From Rhodococcus qingshengii JCM 15477 (GTDB lineage Bacteria > Actinomycetota > Actinomycetes > Mycobacteriales > Mycobacteriaceae), in contig NZ_CP096563.1 in NCBI RefSeq assembly GCF_023221595.1, positions 1,284,501 to 1,348,500 of the forward strand: 64,000 bases of DNA. Direction: 5' to 3'. Each line of letters begins with the position of its first letter. The first letter of the stretch is position 1. The notes under the pieces were generated by a model, which worked only from the letters and a program-made list of their open reading frames with translations, searched no databases and was not told the origin of the DNA. The translations under genes and the position numbers were made by a program. Below, piece by piece: positions 43,958-52,265 of the stretch.

Positions 43958-44611
43958 TTAGGCCAGGTCGGCGAATGCGATGATGTTGTCGTTGTAACTG
44001 CGTGCGGTTTCGTCGAAGGATCCACCGCACGTGATGATCCGGAGTCCGGGGTGGTCGATGTCGCCGTATACAACGTCGGTGGGAAAGTCCTCTTTGGGGA
44101 AGTGTTCGACACTGGTAGCGGTGAACACTGCGCGACTTCCGTCTTCGCGGGTGACGATGATGTCGGCTCCGGTTTCGAGATTCCGCAGATCGAAGAAGAC
44201 CCCGTCGGTGCCTTGCCAGTCGACGTGGCCGGCGATGATTGCCGGTCCGACCTCACCGGGGGCGGGAGCGCCGGTGTACCACCCTGCGTCCTTCCCATCC
44301 GGTGGGACCTCGAGTGCTCCATCGGTATCGAGTCCGAGATCGATGATGTCGGTGTCGACGCCGATGGACGGGATTTCGAGGCGCGCGGGGCGGTGGTCAG
44401 CAGTTACCGGCGCCCCTTCGGGCAGTGCAGAGTCAGTGGCGCGTGGCGCGGATGTGGTGTCTTGTCGAGGCGACGAGTTTGGTTGTGAATTTCCGCTGTC
44501 GGATTGTCCACCGGCGCATCCGACCACCGTTACGAGTACTGAAACAGTAAGGGCGAGAGCCGTGATGGCTCGGCGAGTTCGCGGAGCCATCACGGAGTTT
44601 TCGTCTTTCAT
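43958..44611 (-). CDS. sortase, class E/F-like, lipoprotein-type
   Basis: 217 aa. N-terminus RTRRAITALALTVSVLVTVV then GC at residue 32 (VVGC), a possible lipobox. After a Ser/Pro linker, the sortase barrel begins PARLEIPSIGVDTDIIDLGL. Catalytic triad: His129 (IIAGHVDWQG), Cys195 (LRIITCGGSFD) and Arg204 (DETARSYNDN). ATG 44611 abuts the stop of the preceding ice-binding-like gene, the probable substrate. Sortases join sorted proteins to the cell wall. The Cys32 lipobox would anchor it to the outer face of the membrane; class F assignment is by resemblance. Confidence 0.85.
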   Translation of the reverse strand: MKDENSVMAPRTRRAITALALTVSVLVTVVGCAGGQSDSGNSQPNSSPRQDTTSAPRATDSALPEGAPVTADHRPARLEIPSIGVDTDIIDLGLDTDGALEVPPDGKDAGWYTGAPAPGEVGPAIIAGHVDWQGTDGVFFDLRNLETGADIIVTREDGSRAVFTATSVEHFPKEDFPTDVVYGDIDHPGLRIITCGGSFDETARSYNDNIIAFADLA

Positions 44612-45949
44612 CTATCGACTTGTCCGACGGACGACGAGGGCCGACATAGCCACGACGCTGAAGAAGCCGACTAGCAGGGCGATCCACCCTCCACTGGACT
44701 GTCCGTCGCGTTGGGATTGTGTGCTTCCGTCACCGGTGTCGACCGACCCTCGTGGTACCTGCTGCACCTGAGGGGCTCGAACATTCGGGGATCCCGGGCC
44801 TACCGGTTGAGTGGTCGGGGTACCCGTTCGAGAAGCTGACGTCGTCGGCACACGAGACGGGACGGTTACCGTCCCGGGAACGGTGGGAGGTATTCCCGGC
44901 AGTGGTGGGAGACCGGGAATCTCGGGTATGGACGGAATGTTTCGGCTGGTCGTGATGATCGGCGGTACGTCCACAGTGGTTGTAGTCGTGCCGTTCGGCC
45001 CTGGTGTGGTGGTCGTCGCTTCCACCGGTGTACCAGTCGTGGTTGTAGTCACCTCCGGCGGGACGACCGTCGTGGTTGTAGTCACCTCCGGCGGGACGAC
45101 CGTCGTGGTTGTAGTCACCACCGGCGGGACCACAGTCGTGGTGGTAGTTGTCGCGGTGTCAGGCGGGACCGTAGTCGTCGTAGTGGTCGGGGTCGTAGTC
45201 GTAGTCGTGACAGGAGGCGCACAGGTCGGGATCGTAACGGTGTTCGTATCGAGAGTGACCGCGCCATTGATCGCCAACAGTCGACCCTCGACGGTTGCCT
45301 CGGTTGTGGCAGTAATGTCTGTCAGCGCCAACAGGTTTCCTCGGAAGACGGAGTTGGTGCCGAGGGTGGCGGAACTTCCAACCTGCCAGAAAACATTGCA
45401 CGCCTGCGTTCCGTTGATCAGTGCAACGGTGCTGGACGACGATGTGATCAGCGTTGATCCCGCTTGGAAGACGAAGACTGCATCGGGGTCACCTTGCGCG
45501 TCGAGGGTGACGGTTCCCGACAGTGCGATCGACGAACCGGAGTTGTAGACACCCGAAACCAATGTCCGACCGGTCAAGTCGTCTCCCGTCGGTTGTGTGG
45601 GTCCCTGACCGGCAAGAGTATTGTAGGCAGTCAACACGTCGGGTTTCGCTCCCTGCGATACCGCGTCGCCACCATGATTGGTGCCGGTAATCGTCAGGTC
45701 CGATACACCGGTGATGGTTGGAGTCGGATACGTGCCGATATCGCCGCCGAGGGTTGTCGGTCCGGTGTTGGTGATTCCTGCTCCGGCAAGGACTGCAAAG
45801 GGCTCAGCGGTGCCGAGTCCGACAGCAGTCGCTTCCGCGCCGGCAGTGCCGGCCGGCAAGACGAGAAGGCCGACGGAGAAAACGGAAATCGTTGCAATAC
45901 CCGAGAATTGAAAGAACCGCGAGCGTCGTGTTGCGGTGGGTGCTGTCAT
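44612..45949 (-). CDS. ice-binding-like (DUF3494) surface protein with Thr-rich stalk and membrane anchor
   Basis: 445 aa from ATG 45949. Signal peptide (RRSRFFQFSGIATISVFSVG, cut near GTAGA). Residues ~38-225 match the DUF3494 beta-solenoid: TAEPFAVLAGAGITNTGPTT, GDIGTYPTPTITG, SGVYNSGSSIALSGTVTLD and FRGNLLALTDITATTEA. A Thr/Pro/Val stalk with VVPPEVTTTTT repeats follows. The C-terminus has PRGSVDTGDGS, a hydrophobic helix (GWIALLVGFFSVVAMSALVV) and RRTSR, the layout of a sortase sorting signal with an unusual VDTG core. The downstream sortase gene abuts it. In soil bacteria this domain is mostly an adhesin/ice-binding fold. Confidence 0.87.
   Translation of the reverse strand: MTAPTATRRSRFFQFSGIATISVFSVGLLVLPAGTAGAEATAVGLGTAEPFAVLAGAGITNTGPTTLGGDIGTYPTPTITGVSDLTITGTNHGGDAVSQGAKPDVLTAYNTLAGQGPTQPTGDDLTGRTLVSGVYNSGSSIALSGTVTLDAQGDPDAVFVFQAGSTLITSSSSTVALINGTQACNVFWQVGSSATLGTNSVFRGNLLALTDITATTEATVEGRLLAINGAVTLDTNTVTIPTCAPPVTTTTTTPTTTTTTVPPDTATTTTTTVVPPVVTTTTTVVPPEVTTTTTVVPPEVTTTTTGTPVEATTTTPGPNGTTTTTVDVPPIITTSRNIPSIPEIPGLPPLPGIPPTVPGTVTVPSRVPTTSASRTGTPTTQPVGPGSPNVRAPQVQQVPRGSVDTGDGSTQSQRDGQSSGGWIALLVGFFSVVAMSALVVRRTSR
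45039..45137 (-). repeat. 33-bp coding tandem repeat (three units)
   Basis: Units start at 45039, 45072 and 45105; the first two are identical and the third has a few changes. Each encodes an 11-residue VVPPEVTTTTT-type block of the stalk. A degenerate fourth copy follows. Copy number is likely to vary between strains. Confidence 0.85.
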
Positions 45950-46072
45950 GTTCTGTTCATCTTCGATCCTTTGAAGAAGGGACTCATGCGACGAAAGTGA
46001 GTCCGTACGTCCGCGCCGACTCCGGCGCCGGGACGTATCGATGAGCGCCCACGTAAATCCGGACATTCCGGG

Positions 46073-46164
46073 TATACGATGTGTGTATACGTTGTATGCA
46101 TAGGGCGTATCCGAACAGTAAACCAGCCGTACTGTTCTGTCAACGCGTAGGCATACGATGTATG
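46073..46164. promoter_or_regulatory. operator array upstream of TetR: three TATACGWTGTATG copies plus a perfect IR
   Basis: TATACGATGTGTG (46073-46085), TATACGTTGTATG (46086-46098) and CATACGATGTATG (46152-46164) share one motif; the last is CATAC-GAT-GTATG, a perfect 5-3-5 inverted repeat 9 bp before the TetR ATG. Between them, GAACAGTA (46113-46120) and TACTGTTC (46130-46137) form a perfect 8-bp inverted repeat with a 9-nt spacer. The array separates the divergent surface-protein and TetR genes. Confidence 0.7.
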
Positions 46165-46172
46165 TTTTGTGA

Positions 46173-46889
46173 ATGACCGGACACTCGCCAGATCGCACTA
46201 AGGGTTTGATTCCCGCCGCGGACCGCGAGGAGCCCCTCACCAGGGCGCTCGTACTCTCGACGGCGTTGGCGATCATCGACGAGGAAGGTGCCGACGGCCT
46301 CTCCATGCGCCGACTGGGCAAAGCGCTCGACAGAAATCCGATGACTCTCTACAGGTACGCGGCCAACAAGGCGGCCCTGCTGGACGGGGTCGTCGAGACC
46401 GTGCTCGAACAACTGGTCGTCGACCCGTCCGATCGCGACTGGAGGGGGCAGCTGCACGCAGTTGCGTACGGGTATCGCCGCCTCGCGCTCGCGCACCCCA
46501 ACGTGGTTCCTTTGCTGGTCACTCGGCCGCTGTCCACCCCGCTCGGATTGCGTCCTCCCGGGACGTTGCGCTACGTCGAAGCGATTCTCGAACTGCTGAT
46601 ACGGGCCGGTTTCACTCCTGAAGACGCATTACACATCTACCGAGCAGTGTTCGGCTTCCTCAACGGGCACATTCTCAACGAGCTTCAGGAAATAGTCGAA
46701 AATCCCGAGGAGACGGACGATCTCTTGCGGCTCGGTCTGCATCGGCTTGCGCTTGCCGAGTTTCCGAGACTGCGGTCGATGGCTACGATCATGGCTCACT
46801 ACGACGGGCAGGACGAACTCGAGCGCGGTCTGGCAATCCTTCTGGAGGGTCTGGCGACGGCATCTCCTCCGACGAGGGTTGAGGGCTGA
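46173..46889 (+). CDS. TetR-family regulator
   Basis: 238 aa from ATG 46173. HTH: TRALVLSTALAIIDEEGADG, LSMRRLGKALDRNPMTLYRY and AANKAALLDGVVETVLEQLV. The C-terminal ~150 residues are all-helical and match the TetR_C type (WRGQLHAVAYGYRRLALAHP, GFTPEDALHIYRAVFGFLNG). Divergent from the surface-protein/sortase operon with operator-like repeats directly at its start, so autoregulation and control of the surface operon are likely. Ligand unknown. Confidence 0.9.
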   Translation: MTGHSPDRTKGLIPAADREEPLTRALVLSTALAIIDEEGADGLSMRRLGKALDRNPMTLYRYAANKAALLDGVVETVLEQLVVDPSDRDWRGQLHAVAYGYRRLALAHPNVVPLLVTRPLSTPLGLRPPGTLRYVEAILELLIRAGFTPEDALHIYRAVFGFLNGHILNELQEIVENPEETDDLLRLGLHRLALAEFPRLRSMATIMAHYDGQDELERGLAILLEGLATASPPTRVEG

Positions 46890-47161
46890 CCACTTTCAGT
46901 TTGGGTATAGACATGAGACGACCTCGACGGCCACACAATTCAGGGGACCGACGAGGTCGGTAAGCGTCAGCGCAGTCACTGACGTCTACATTTCAACCGT
47001 ACGAGTCACGGTTGGCAGGGTGGCGGCGAGCTTCGTCCTTGTTGTGTGAGTGTTTCGTCCTGCTTCGCCCATTTCGGGCGGTTCCTGACCTGCTGCAGGT
47101 GATGGCTCTTCGGTTCGGCCGGAATGCTTCATCGAGCTGAACGTGTGTAGAGCGCCTGTAA
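46890..47161. other. intergenic stretch with no gene seen
   Basis: No frame has both coding character and a ribosome binding site. The only structure noted is a weak 7-bp inverted repeat (GACCTCG/CGAGGTC) around 46920-46960 shortly after the TetR stop, possibly its terminator. Confidence 0.4.
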
Positions 47162-47199
47162 ATGCCTTCCGTCCGCCTCGGTGGACGGACGGAAGGCAT
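47162..47199 (-). terminator. hairpin after the hsp20/small-gene operon
   Basis: ATGCCTTCCGTCC (47162-47174) and GGACGGAAGGCAT (47187-47199) are a perfect 13-bp pair with a 12-nt loop. It is 47 bp past the stop of the 47-aa gene on the minus strand; a plus-strand role after TetR is also possible. Confidence 0.75.
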
Positions 47200-47246
47200 C
47201 AATTCATTTGTGGGTGACCGTATTCGGCGAACACGGTCTGGTTTTG

Positions 47247-47390
47247 TCAGGGTTGAAATTCTTCGTTGGTGGGGTTCTCGGGCGGGGTGGCCGCGAGGAT
47301 GCGCTTCCACCAGCCTTGCCGCTGCGGGTCTTCGTTCCAGACGACCGGTTCAGCCAGAGCTGCGGCGGGGGCCATGATTGGCGCGAGCAT
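47247..47390 (-). CDS. 47-aa peptide downstream of hsp20
   Basis: ATG 47390 is preceded by AGGAGG at ideal spacing (6 bases). The product begins MLAPIMAPAAALAEPVVWNE and contains DPQRQGWWKRILAATPPENP. It is amphipathic rather than membrane-spanning, with Trp-Trp in a basic segment. It is 58 bp behind hsp20 and before a terminator, so probably co-transcribed and heat-inducible. A longer frame from 47438 lacks a site. Family unknown. Confidence 0.65.
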   Translation of the reverse strand: MLAPIMAPAAALAEPVVWNEDPQRQGWWKRILAATPPENPTNEEFQP

Positions 47391-47448
47391 TGTGGACCTC
47401 CTGGATGAAAGGCTCTCGTACAGTCGATTTCGTGCCAAGCCGTTCAGG

Positions 47449-47910
47449 TCAGGCTTCGATCTGTCCTTGGGTTTTCACCTCGGAGTTTGCGGTGCGGGAC
47501 GGCGGTCCCGACGAGATTTCGATCCGCCGCGGTTTCGCCTTCTCTGCGATCGGTAAGGTCACGGTCAACACGCCGTTGTCGTATGAGGCGACGATCCGTT
47601 CGGAATCGATGTCCTCACTGATGGACAGCTGCCTTCTGTATGTTCCTGTGAAACGCTCACCGGCCAGCCACGTCACTCCCTCTTCGGAAATGGCGCTGCG
47701 GTGCGCGGTCAGGGTGAGGGTCGAGCCGTCTACCTGTACGTCCACTGATCCTGGGTCGACGCCGGGAAGATCGGCGTGAAGGACGTAGTGGTCATCGATC
47801 TTGTAGAGGTCCATCGGCATGAAGCGTGGACTTCGGCTGCTGCCGGTTCCGGTGGCAAGCAGGGACTTGGTGATCGCGTCGATGTCGGTGAAAGGATCGA
47901 AACGAAGCAC
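47449..47910 (-). CDS. small heat-shock protein (Hsp20/alpha-crystallin)
   Basis: 153 aa from GTG 47910 with GGAGG 9 bases upstream; the frame extends to 47952 but crosses the ribosome binding site. The alpha-crystallin domain (~42-130) carries YKIDDHYVLHADLPGVDPGS, DVQVDGSTLTLTAHRS, FTGTYRRQLSISEDIDSERI and ASYDNGVLTVTLPIAEKAKP; the last is the GVLxVxxP signature. It is an ATP-independent holdase. A CIRCE-like element about 90 bp upstream suggests HrcA repression, unusual for hsp20 genes that are more often HspR- or sigma-controlled. Confidence 0.93.
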   Translation of the reverse strand: MLRFDPFTDIDAITKSLLATGTGSSRSPRFMPMDLYKIDDHYVLHADLPGVDPGSVDVQVDGSTLTLTAHRSAISEEGVTWLAGERFTGTYRRQLSISEDIDSERIVASYDNGVLTVTLPIAEKAKPRRIEISSGPPSRTANSEVKTQGQIEA

Positions 47911-48000
47911 AGCAACACACCTCCCGTATCGTCTAAGAAAGGTCACCGTCACCTCGACGGCGACCGAACTTACTGTGCGAGAACATGATAACCAGCCAAA

Positions 48001-48027
48001 CTGGCACTCTGCAACCTCGAGTGCCAG
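48001..48027 (-). promoter_or_regulatory. CIRCE-like element upstream of hsp20
   Basis: CTGGCACTC-N9-GAGTGCCAG matches the CIRCE consensus (TTAGCACTC-N9-GAGTGCTAA), the HrcA repressor site, with perfect arms and exact spacing. It is 91 bp before the hsp20 start. A T6 run follows on the plus strand, so it could also end a plus-strand transcript, but the CIRCE match is the better reading. Confidence 0.8.
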
Positions 48028-48096
48028 ATTTTTTCGGTGAACTTCGGTCCGATTTTCGGAAGTATCCGAAATGGCGCGATCAGTTCGCCAGGGATG

Positions 48097-48981
48097 TCAG
48101 AGGGTCCGGCGAAACACCTTGTCTTCGTCGACTGTGACGGCACCGGATGCGATGAGTCGTTCGAGGTGTAGCTGAGCTGTCCGTCGTTCGACGGCGTCGA
48201 CGTACGGGGCCGATACGTGGGGGCGGTAGACGAGTCGATGAGCGACTATATCTTCCAAGAGTTTTGGTTCGCCGAGGAATTGGATGAGACGGTCCTCGCG
48301 GCTCAGTAATTTGTCGCGGTATGCGGACAACCGGCGACGGAACTCGTCGCTGCCCTCGACCACGCCCTTCTGATGGAATGTTCCGTACCAGCGTGCGTCG
48401 ATCGTTGCGACGTGGTCGATGGAGTCGAGGAAGTCGTTGACGCTGCTACCCAGGTCGCCGTACATCGGGCCGAAGGAGGTGAGGTCGATGTCGGCAACGT
48501 AGAAGAAGCCGTCTGGTTCGACGAGGACCCCGCAGTGTCCGCGGGTGTGCCCTGGCAAATGAATGACTGTCGCAGTGCGGTCGCCGAGGTCGAAGACGTG
48601 GCCGCCCGCGATCCCCGACACGTCCTCGTGGGTCGGGGGTATGCCGTATTGCGTAGCAATCGACTGCTGGACCTCGACTCGTTCGTTCGGAGGAAGGCCG
48701 TAATTGGTGAGCATCGTGTCGAGGGATGCGACTGCGGGTGCGTCGAGATGGTGCGCATAGGCCGGGGTGTCGAAATGGCGTAGTCCGGCGATGTGGTCCT
48801 CGTGCCCGTGGCTGACGAATACGAGGTCTGCGCCGACGGGATCGCGGTCGAGGGAGAGCGAAGGGTCGATCACGAGCGTGCTTTCAGATCCGTGCACTAC
48901 CACGGTGTTCCCGTAGGGGACGGCACCACCGTTCGCAGGAACCAGTACCGAGACCTTGCCGAATTCTGCAGGTGTGAACAT
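48097..48981 (-). CDS. MBL-fold metallo-hydrolase
   Basis: 294 aa. Zinc motif VFVSHGHEDHIAGLRHFD (HxHxDH), second His in VIHLPGHTRGHCGVLVEP and metal-bridging Asp in FYVADIDLTSFGP. Opening VPANGGAVPYGNTVVVHGSE is typical of glyoxalase II-like hydrolases that act on thioesters or lactones. A winged C-terminal part (AVERRTAQLHLERLIASGAV) resembles the helix-turn-helix tail of some MBL family members. No signal peptide. The upstream gap holds no clear operator. Confidence 0.88.
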   Translation of the reverse strand: MFTPAEFGKVSVLVPANGGAVPYGNTVVVHGSESTLVIDPSLSLDRDPVGADLVFVSHGHEDHIAGLRHFDTPAYAHHLDAPAVASLDTMLTNYGLPPNERVEVQQSIATQYGIPPTHEDVSGIAGGHVFDLGDRTATVIHLPGHTRGHCGVLVEPDGFFYVADIDLTSFGPMYGDLGSSVNDFLDSIDHVATIDARWYGTFHQKGVVEGSDEFRRRLSAYRDKLLSREDRLIQFLGEPKLLEDIVAHRLVYRPHVSAPYVDAVERRTAQLHLERLIASGAVTVDEDKVFRRTL

Positions 48982-49118
48982 CTTTCGCCTTCCTCGTGAC
49001 GATCGTGTCGTGACGACACCGGCTTGCAGGCTCGAATCAGTGGAGATGTTGTCGAGACGTCTCGACAGTATCCGTTGCCCAAGCGGCGAGGTGCATCGGA
49101 TAGTGGCAGTAGATCCAG

Positions 49119-50372
49119 TCAGTGTGCAGTGCCGGCTATTTCGTCGAGAGTCCGTTCGACGGCTCGGGCGATCTTGCTTGCAGGTGGGAGATGCTCGGCA
49201 TCGGCCTGGATTCCGATCCAGAATGTGTCGTTGTAGGACGCTGCGGTGAAGCCGACGCGGACATTGCCCGCCAACGGGCCCAGAGGCCAGAGTTCGACTA
49301 GCGCTGCCCCGTCGAGCGTGAGCGGGCCGCGCGGTCCATGGACGTTGGACACGACTGCACCGATCATGTGCTGCCGCTTTGCGAGCTTGTCGAAAACGCC
49401 GGCGATACGCGGTGACCGAAAGGTTGTTCCCGCAGCGCGTGCGGAAGGTTTGGCCGCAGCGGTTTGCTTCGCGACGATCGCGACTGTGCGTTGTGGGTCG
49501 GTTTCACGAAGTGGAAGGTCGATGATCATGAACCCGACGGCATTGCGTGCGCTACCGATCGCTGTGACTGCGACGGGTACCGATACCGCAATCGACTTGG
49601 GGATGGGCTCGCCGCATTCTTGGAGGATGAATCGCAGTCCGCCGCCCACCGCAACGAGATAGGCATCGTTCAAAGTGCCTCCCGCTTGCTGCGCGGCATG
49701 CTCGATCAGAGAGGTGCGGACGTTGACGGACGAGATCGATCTCGTGGGACCAATGGCGCCCAGCAACACCCGTGATCGGATTGGCCGGTGCAGGAAAGTA
49801 CCGATTCGAAATCGGAGGAGGTCGAGGGAACCGGCGGCCTTCGGAGGGATGTTCGGCACGGGAGCGCCCGGGTCGGTACTTTTCGAATCAGGTGAGGCGA
49901 ACAAGCGCTCGAAAAGGTCGCTGGCTCTGGCGCCGTCGAGAACCGCGTGATGCACTCGGATGACAATGCCGCACAGACCCGGTCGAGCTGCAGGAACGAA
50001 GGCGATGTGCCACAACGGTCGGGTGGTGTCGAGGGGTTGCATCACGAGTCGACCACAGACGGATTCGAAGTCGGGTTCTGTAGGCCCGCGTTCGTCAAGC
50101 GAGAGATGGAGGTCGAAGTCGATGTCGTTTTCCGTCCACCACCATGACCCGTTCCGCATGATCGGTCGCTGCCGCAGTAACGGCTCCTGCGCGATGTGAG
50201 CGGCGAGAGTGCGGTGAAGTCGCACTAGATCAGGTCGACCGTCTCGATCGACGAAGCCGCCAGGAGCGAGCAGTCCGGCAATAGTGACCAGGTAGGGCTG
50301 GACGTGCACACCGAGCTGGAAGCTCGCAGCGTCGACGGGTGATATCGGCACATCGGGTGTGGTGTCGACCAT
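49119..50372 (-). CDS. wax ester synthase / diacylglycerol acyltransferase (WS/DGAT)
   Basis: 417 aa. The catalytic HHxxxDG motif is HHAVLDGARA with His141, His142 and Asp146. Other family blocks: SPVDAASFQLGVHVQP at the start, PLDTTRPLWHIAFVP, GGTLNDAYLVAVGGGLRF, VVSNVHGPRGPLTLDGAAL and NVRVGFTAASYND. The enzyme esterifies diacylglycerol or fatty alcohol with acyl-CoA to form storage lipid, typical of Rhodococcus. It is slightly shorter than the ~450-470 aa average. It is followed by a metallo-hydrolase and preceded by a secreted protein gene. Confidence 0.92.
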   Translation of the reverse strand: MVDTTPDVPISPVDAASFQLGVHVQPYLVTIAGLLAPGGFVDRDGRPDLVRLHRTLAAHIAQEPLLRQRPIMRNGSWWWTENDIDFDLHLSLDERGPTEPDFESVCGRLVMQPLDTTRPLWHIAFVPAARPGLCGIVIRVHHAVLDGARASDLFERLFASPDSKSTDPGAPVPNIPPKAAGSLDLLRFRIGTFLHRPIRSRVLLGAIGPTRSISSVNVRTSLIEHAAQQAGGTLNDAYLVAVGGGLRFILQECGEPIPKSIAVSVPVAVTAIGSARNAVGFMIIDLPLRETDPQRTVAIVAKQTAAAKPSARAAGTTFRSPRIAGVFDKLAKRQHMIGAVVSNVHGPRGPLTLDGAALVELWPLGPLAGNVRVGFTAASYNDTFWIGIQADAEHLPPASKIARAVERTLDEIAGTAH

Positions 50373-50418
50373 CTGCTGAGCCTAATCGAGGCGACACGGT
50401 GGACGGCGCTGGTTTCGG

Positions 50419-52083
50419 CTAGCGGATCACCAAGTCGTGGTCGGTGGCGCTGAGCGTGATCGCGGCAATGGGGTTTCCGTGCATCCAGTCCTGCACGAAC
50501 GCGTCCAGAGCGGGGTTCGATGCCCGATCCGCGTACGCGTCCGACGGGATCTCGATTGCCCCGACGAGGTGGCGCGGATCGGCATCGAGGCCGGATGCGC
50601 GGGGAGTCATCCGTAGTCCGTCGGCGGTGTGCAGGACGACCGGAAGAACCGTGCCATCCGGTGCAGTCACGGTCGCGGTCCGCGTGGTGGCGACCGGGTC
50701 GAAATGGTCCACGTCCAGTCGGTATCCGGACGGTTGTGCGTGCTGGCCGATCGCGTCGAGCATGCGCGGATCCACCACAGAGTACGGAAACCCGATGTCG
50801 ATCAGAGTCTGACCGTCGATGGCACCGTCGCGGGCGGGCAAGGTCGTGGACAAGTGCCAGGGGGCAGCGGTGGACAGGGTATCCGTCGACCGGTCTGTCG
50901 GCGCGTTTTCGATCAGTGTGCCGAGGAGGGACGCGCCGGTCGGCGTGAACTCCCAGTTGCTGCCGACGAGATCCTTGTGCCAGAAGCCGGATTCGGCGCC
51001 GCGGAGACCCTCGACACGCAACTCCCGCCGGTTCGGGCCGGGACCGAGTGAGTGCACACTGATCGCGGATGTGACTTCACCGGGAATTTTGGGCTGGTGC
51101 ACCCAGTCTGGGGCCGGAAGTCGGATCGCGGCGGTGCTGCGGTCGAGTGTTTCGGCCACGAGGTTGGGTGCGCTGGGCTTGTCCGACTGATCTTCCCAGC
51201 TGTATCGGAAGAAGATCGAGTCCGATCCCGAAGAATCGAAATCAAATGTGCGGGTGTACATGTCGCCGTACTTGTTCATCACGAAAGTGGTTGATCCGGC
51301 CGCCGACAGCGAGTCCGCCTGGAATCGCCCGCCGAGCGGGCCGCCGATCTCGTAGCTGTCGTCGTTGGGCAGCCACGGGTCCGCGTAGGTTATCCGGCTG
51401 CCATCCCCGGTCAACGTGGGGATCATCGTCATCTTGGCGAGTCCGACGAAGTGAATCCGTCCTGCGACGTCGGTGAAAGTTTGGTTGTCCCAAGGCGACG
51501 AGACGCTCAGTGCCCACCCGTTCGGGTGGTCTCCGGGGAGTTGTCGGCCGGGACCGCTCCACAGCGGTGCGCCCCATGCCGAGGTCCAATCCCACACCAG
51601 CGGATCCTGGGATGCGTTGTCCATCGTGTAGATCCAGCCGTTGTCGTCGACCGCGACGAGTTCGTCGTCGTCCAGTGATATCCCGACCAGTCGTCCACGC
51701 AGGCACTCGGGCATCGGCACGAAACGCCACGGTTGAGCCGTTGATGCGCCTGTCTCTCGCGGCCGAGCGAGTAAGTCGTGGTCGACTAGCGCGAAGTCCC
51801 AGAAACGATTGAATTGCGTAGTTGGCGTGCGGATCTGGACCGAGCTGGGGGCGGTTGAACCGGTGAATGTCGGTAGGTTTGCCAACCCGACTCGACCTCC
51901 ACCGGAGGGCGCACCTGGTGGCAGTTGGGCGGTTCCGAATGATATGCAACTGGCCGGCCCAGGTTCGGTGGGCGCGGCAGCGGCGAGGGGAGTGGACCAC
52001 AGGAGGGCGGCGGAGAGTAGGACGCCGACGCTCAGCAGTCGCGGTCGGTGCGGGTGCGAAACTCCACTCGCGGTCTCGTTCAC
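50419..52083 (-). CDS. secreted protein, about 554 aa, unknown function
   Basis: GTG 52083 starts a clear signal peptide (HPHRPRLLSVGVLLSAALLW, cut near PLAAAAP); earlier codons to 52350 are not credible. The mature protein is rich in Trp, Asp and Gly and contains VGISLDDDELVAVDDNGWIY, NGWALSVSSPWDNQTFTDVA and FFRYSWEDQSDK, suggestive of beta-propeller-like or carbohydrate-binding repeats but not assigned. The C-terminal half has DPRHLVGAIEIPSDAYADRA. Two cysteines flank the start (ASCISF, PECLRG). No enzyme motif is recognised. Confidence 0.65.
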   Translation of the reverse strand: MNETASGVSHPHRPRLLSVGVLLSAALLWSTPLAAAAPTEPGPASCISFGTAQLPPGAPSGGGRVGLANLPTFTGSTAPSSVQIRTPTTQFNRFWDFALVDHDLLARPRETGASTAQPWRFVPMPECLRGRLVGISLDDDELVAVDDNGWIYTMDNASQDPLVWDWTSAWGAPLWSGPGRQLPGDHPNGWALSVSSPWDNQTFTDVAGRIHFVGLAKMTMIPTLTGDGSRITYADPWLPNDDSYEIGGPLGGRFQADSLSAAGSTTFVMNKYGDMYTRTFDFDSSGSDSIFFRYSWEDQSDKPSAPNLVAETLDRSTAAIRLPAPDWVHQPKIPGEVTSAISVHSLGPGPNRRELRVEGLRGAESGFWHKDLVGSNWEFTPTGASLLGTLIENAPTDRSTDTLSTAAPWHLSTTLPARDGAIDGQTLIDIGFPYSVVDPRMLDAIGQHAQPSGYRLDVDHFDPVATTRTATVTAPDGTVLPVVLHTADGLRMTPRASGLDADPRHLVGAIEIPSDAYADRASNPALDAFVQDWMHGNPIAAITLSATDHDLVIR

Positions 52084-52265
52084 CGTCCGATTGTCGCACG
52101 ATTCGCATTGTTTGTATGGATTGTGCGGATTGTCTACTTGTGTCGGTTGTGGCGCAGAGTGCCGATCGCTGCGTTGGTTGATGTGAGTGGAACGAGAGTG
52201 CGTGTACTGCAAAGGTATTCGCCGTGTAGCTGAGTTTTGCCATGACCTGCAGATACGGTGGGGTG

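Noticed and set aside
48001..48027. Plain Rho-independent terminator on the plus strand
   Set aside because: A T-run does follow, but no plus-strand gene ends there and the exact CIRCE spacing beside hsp20 is a better explanation.
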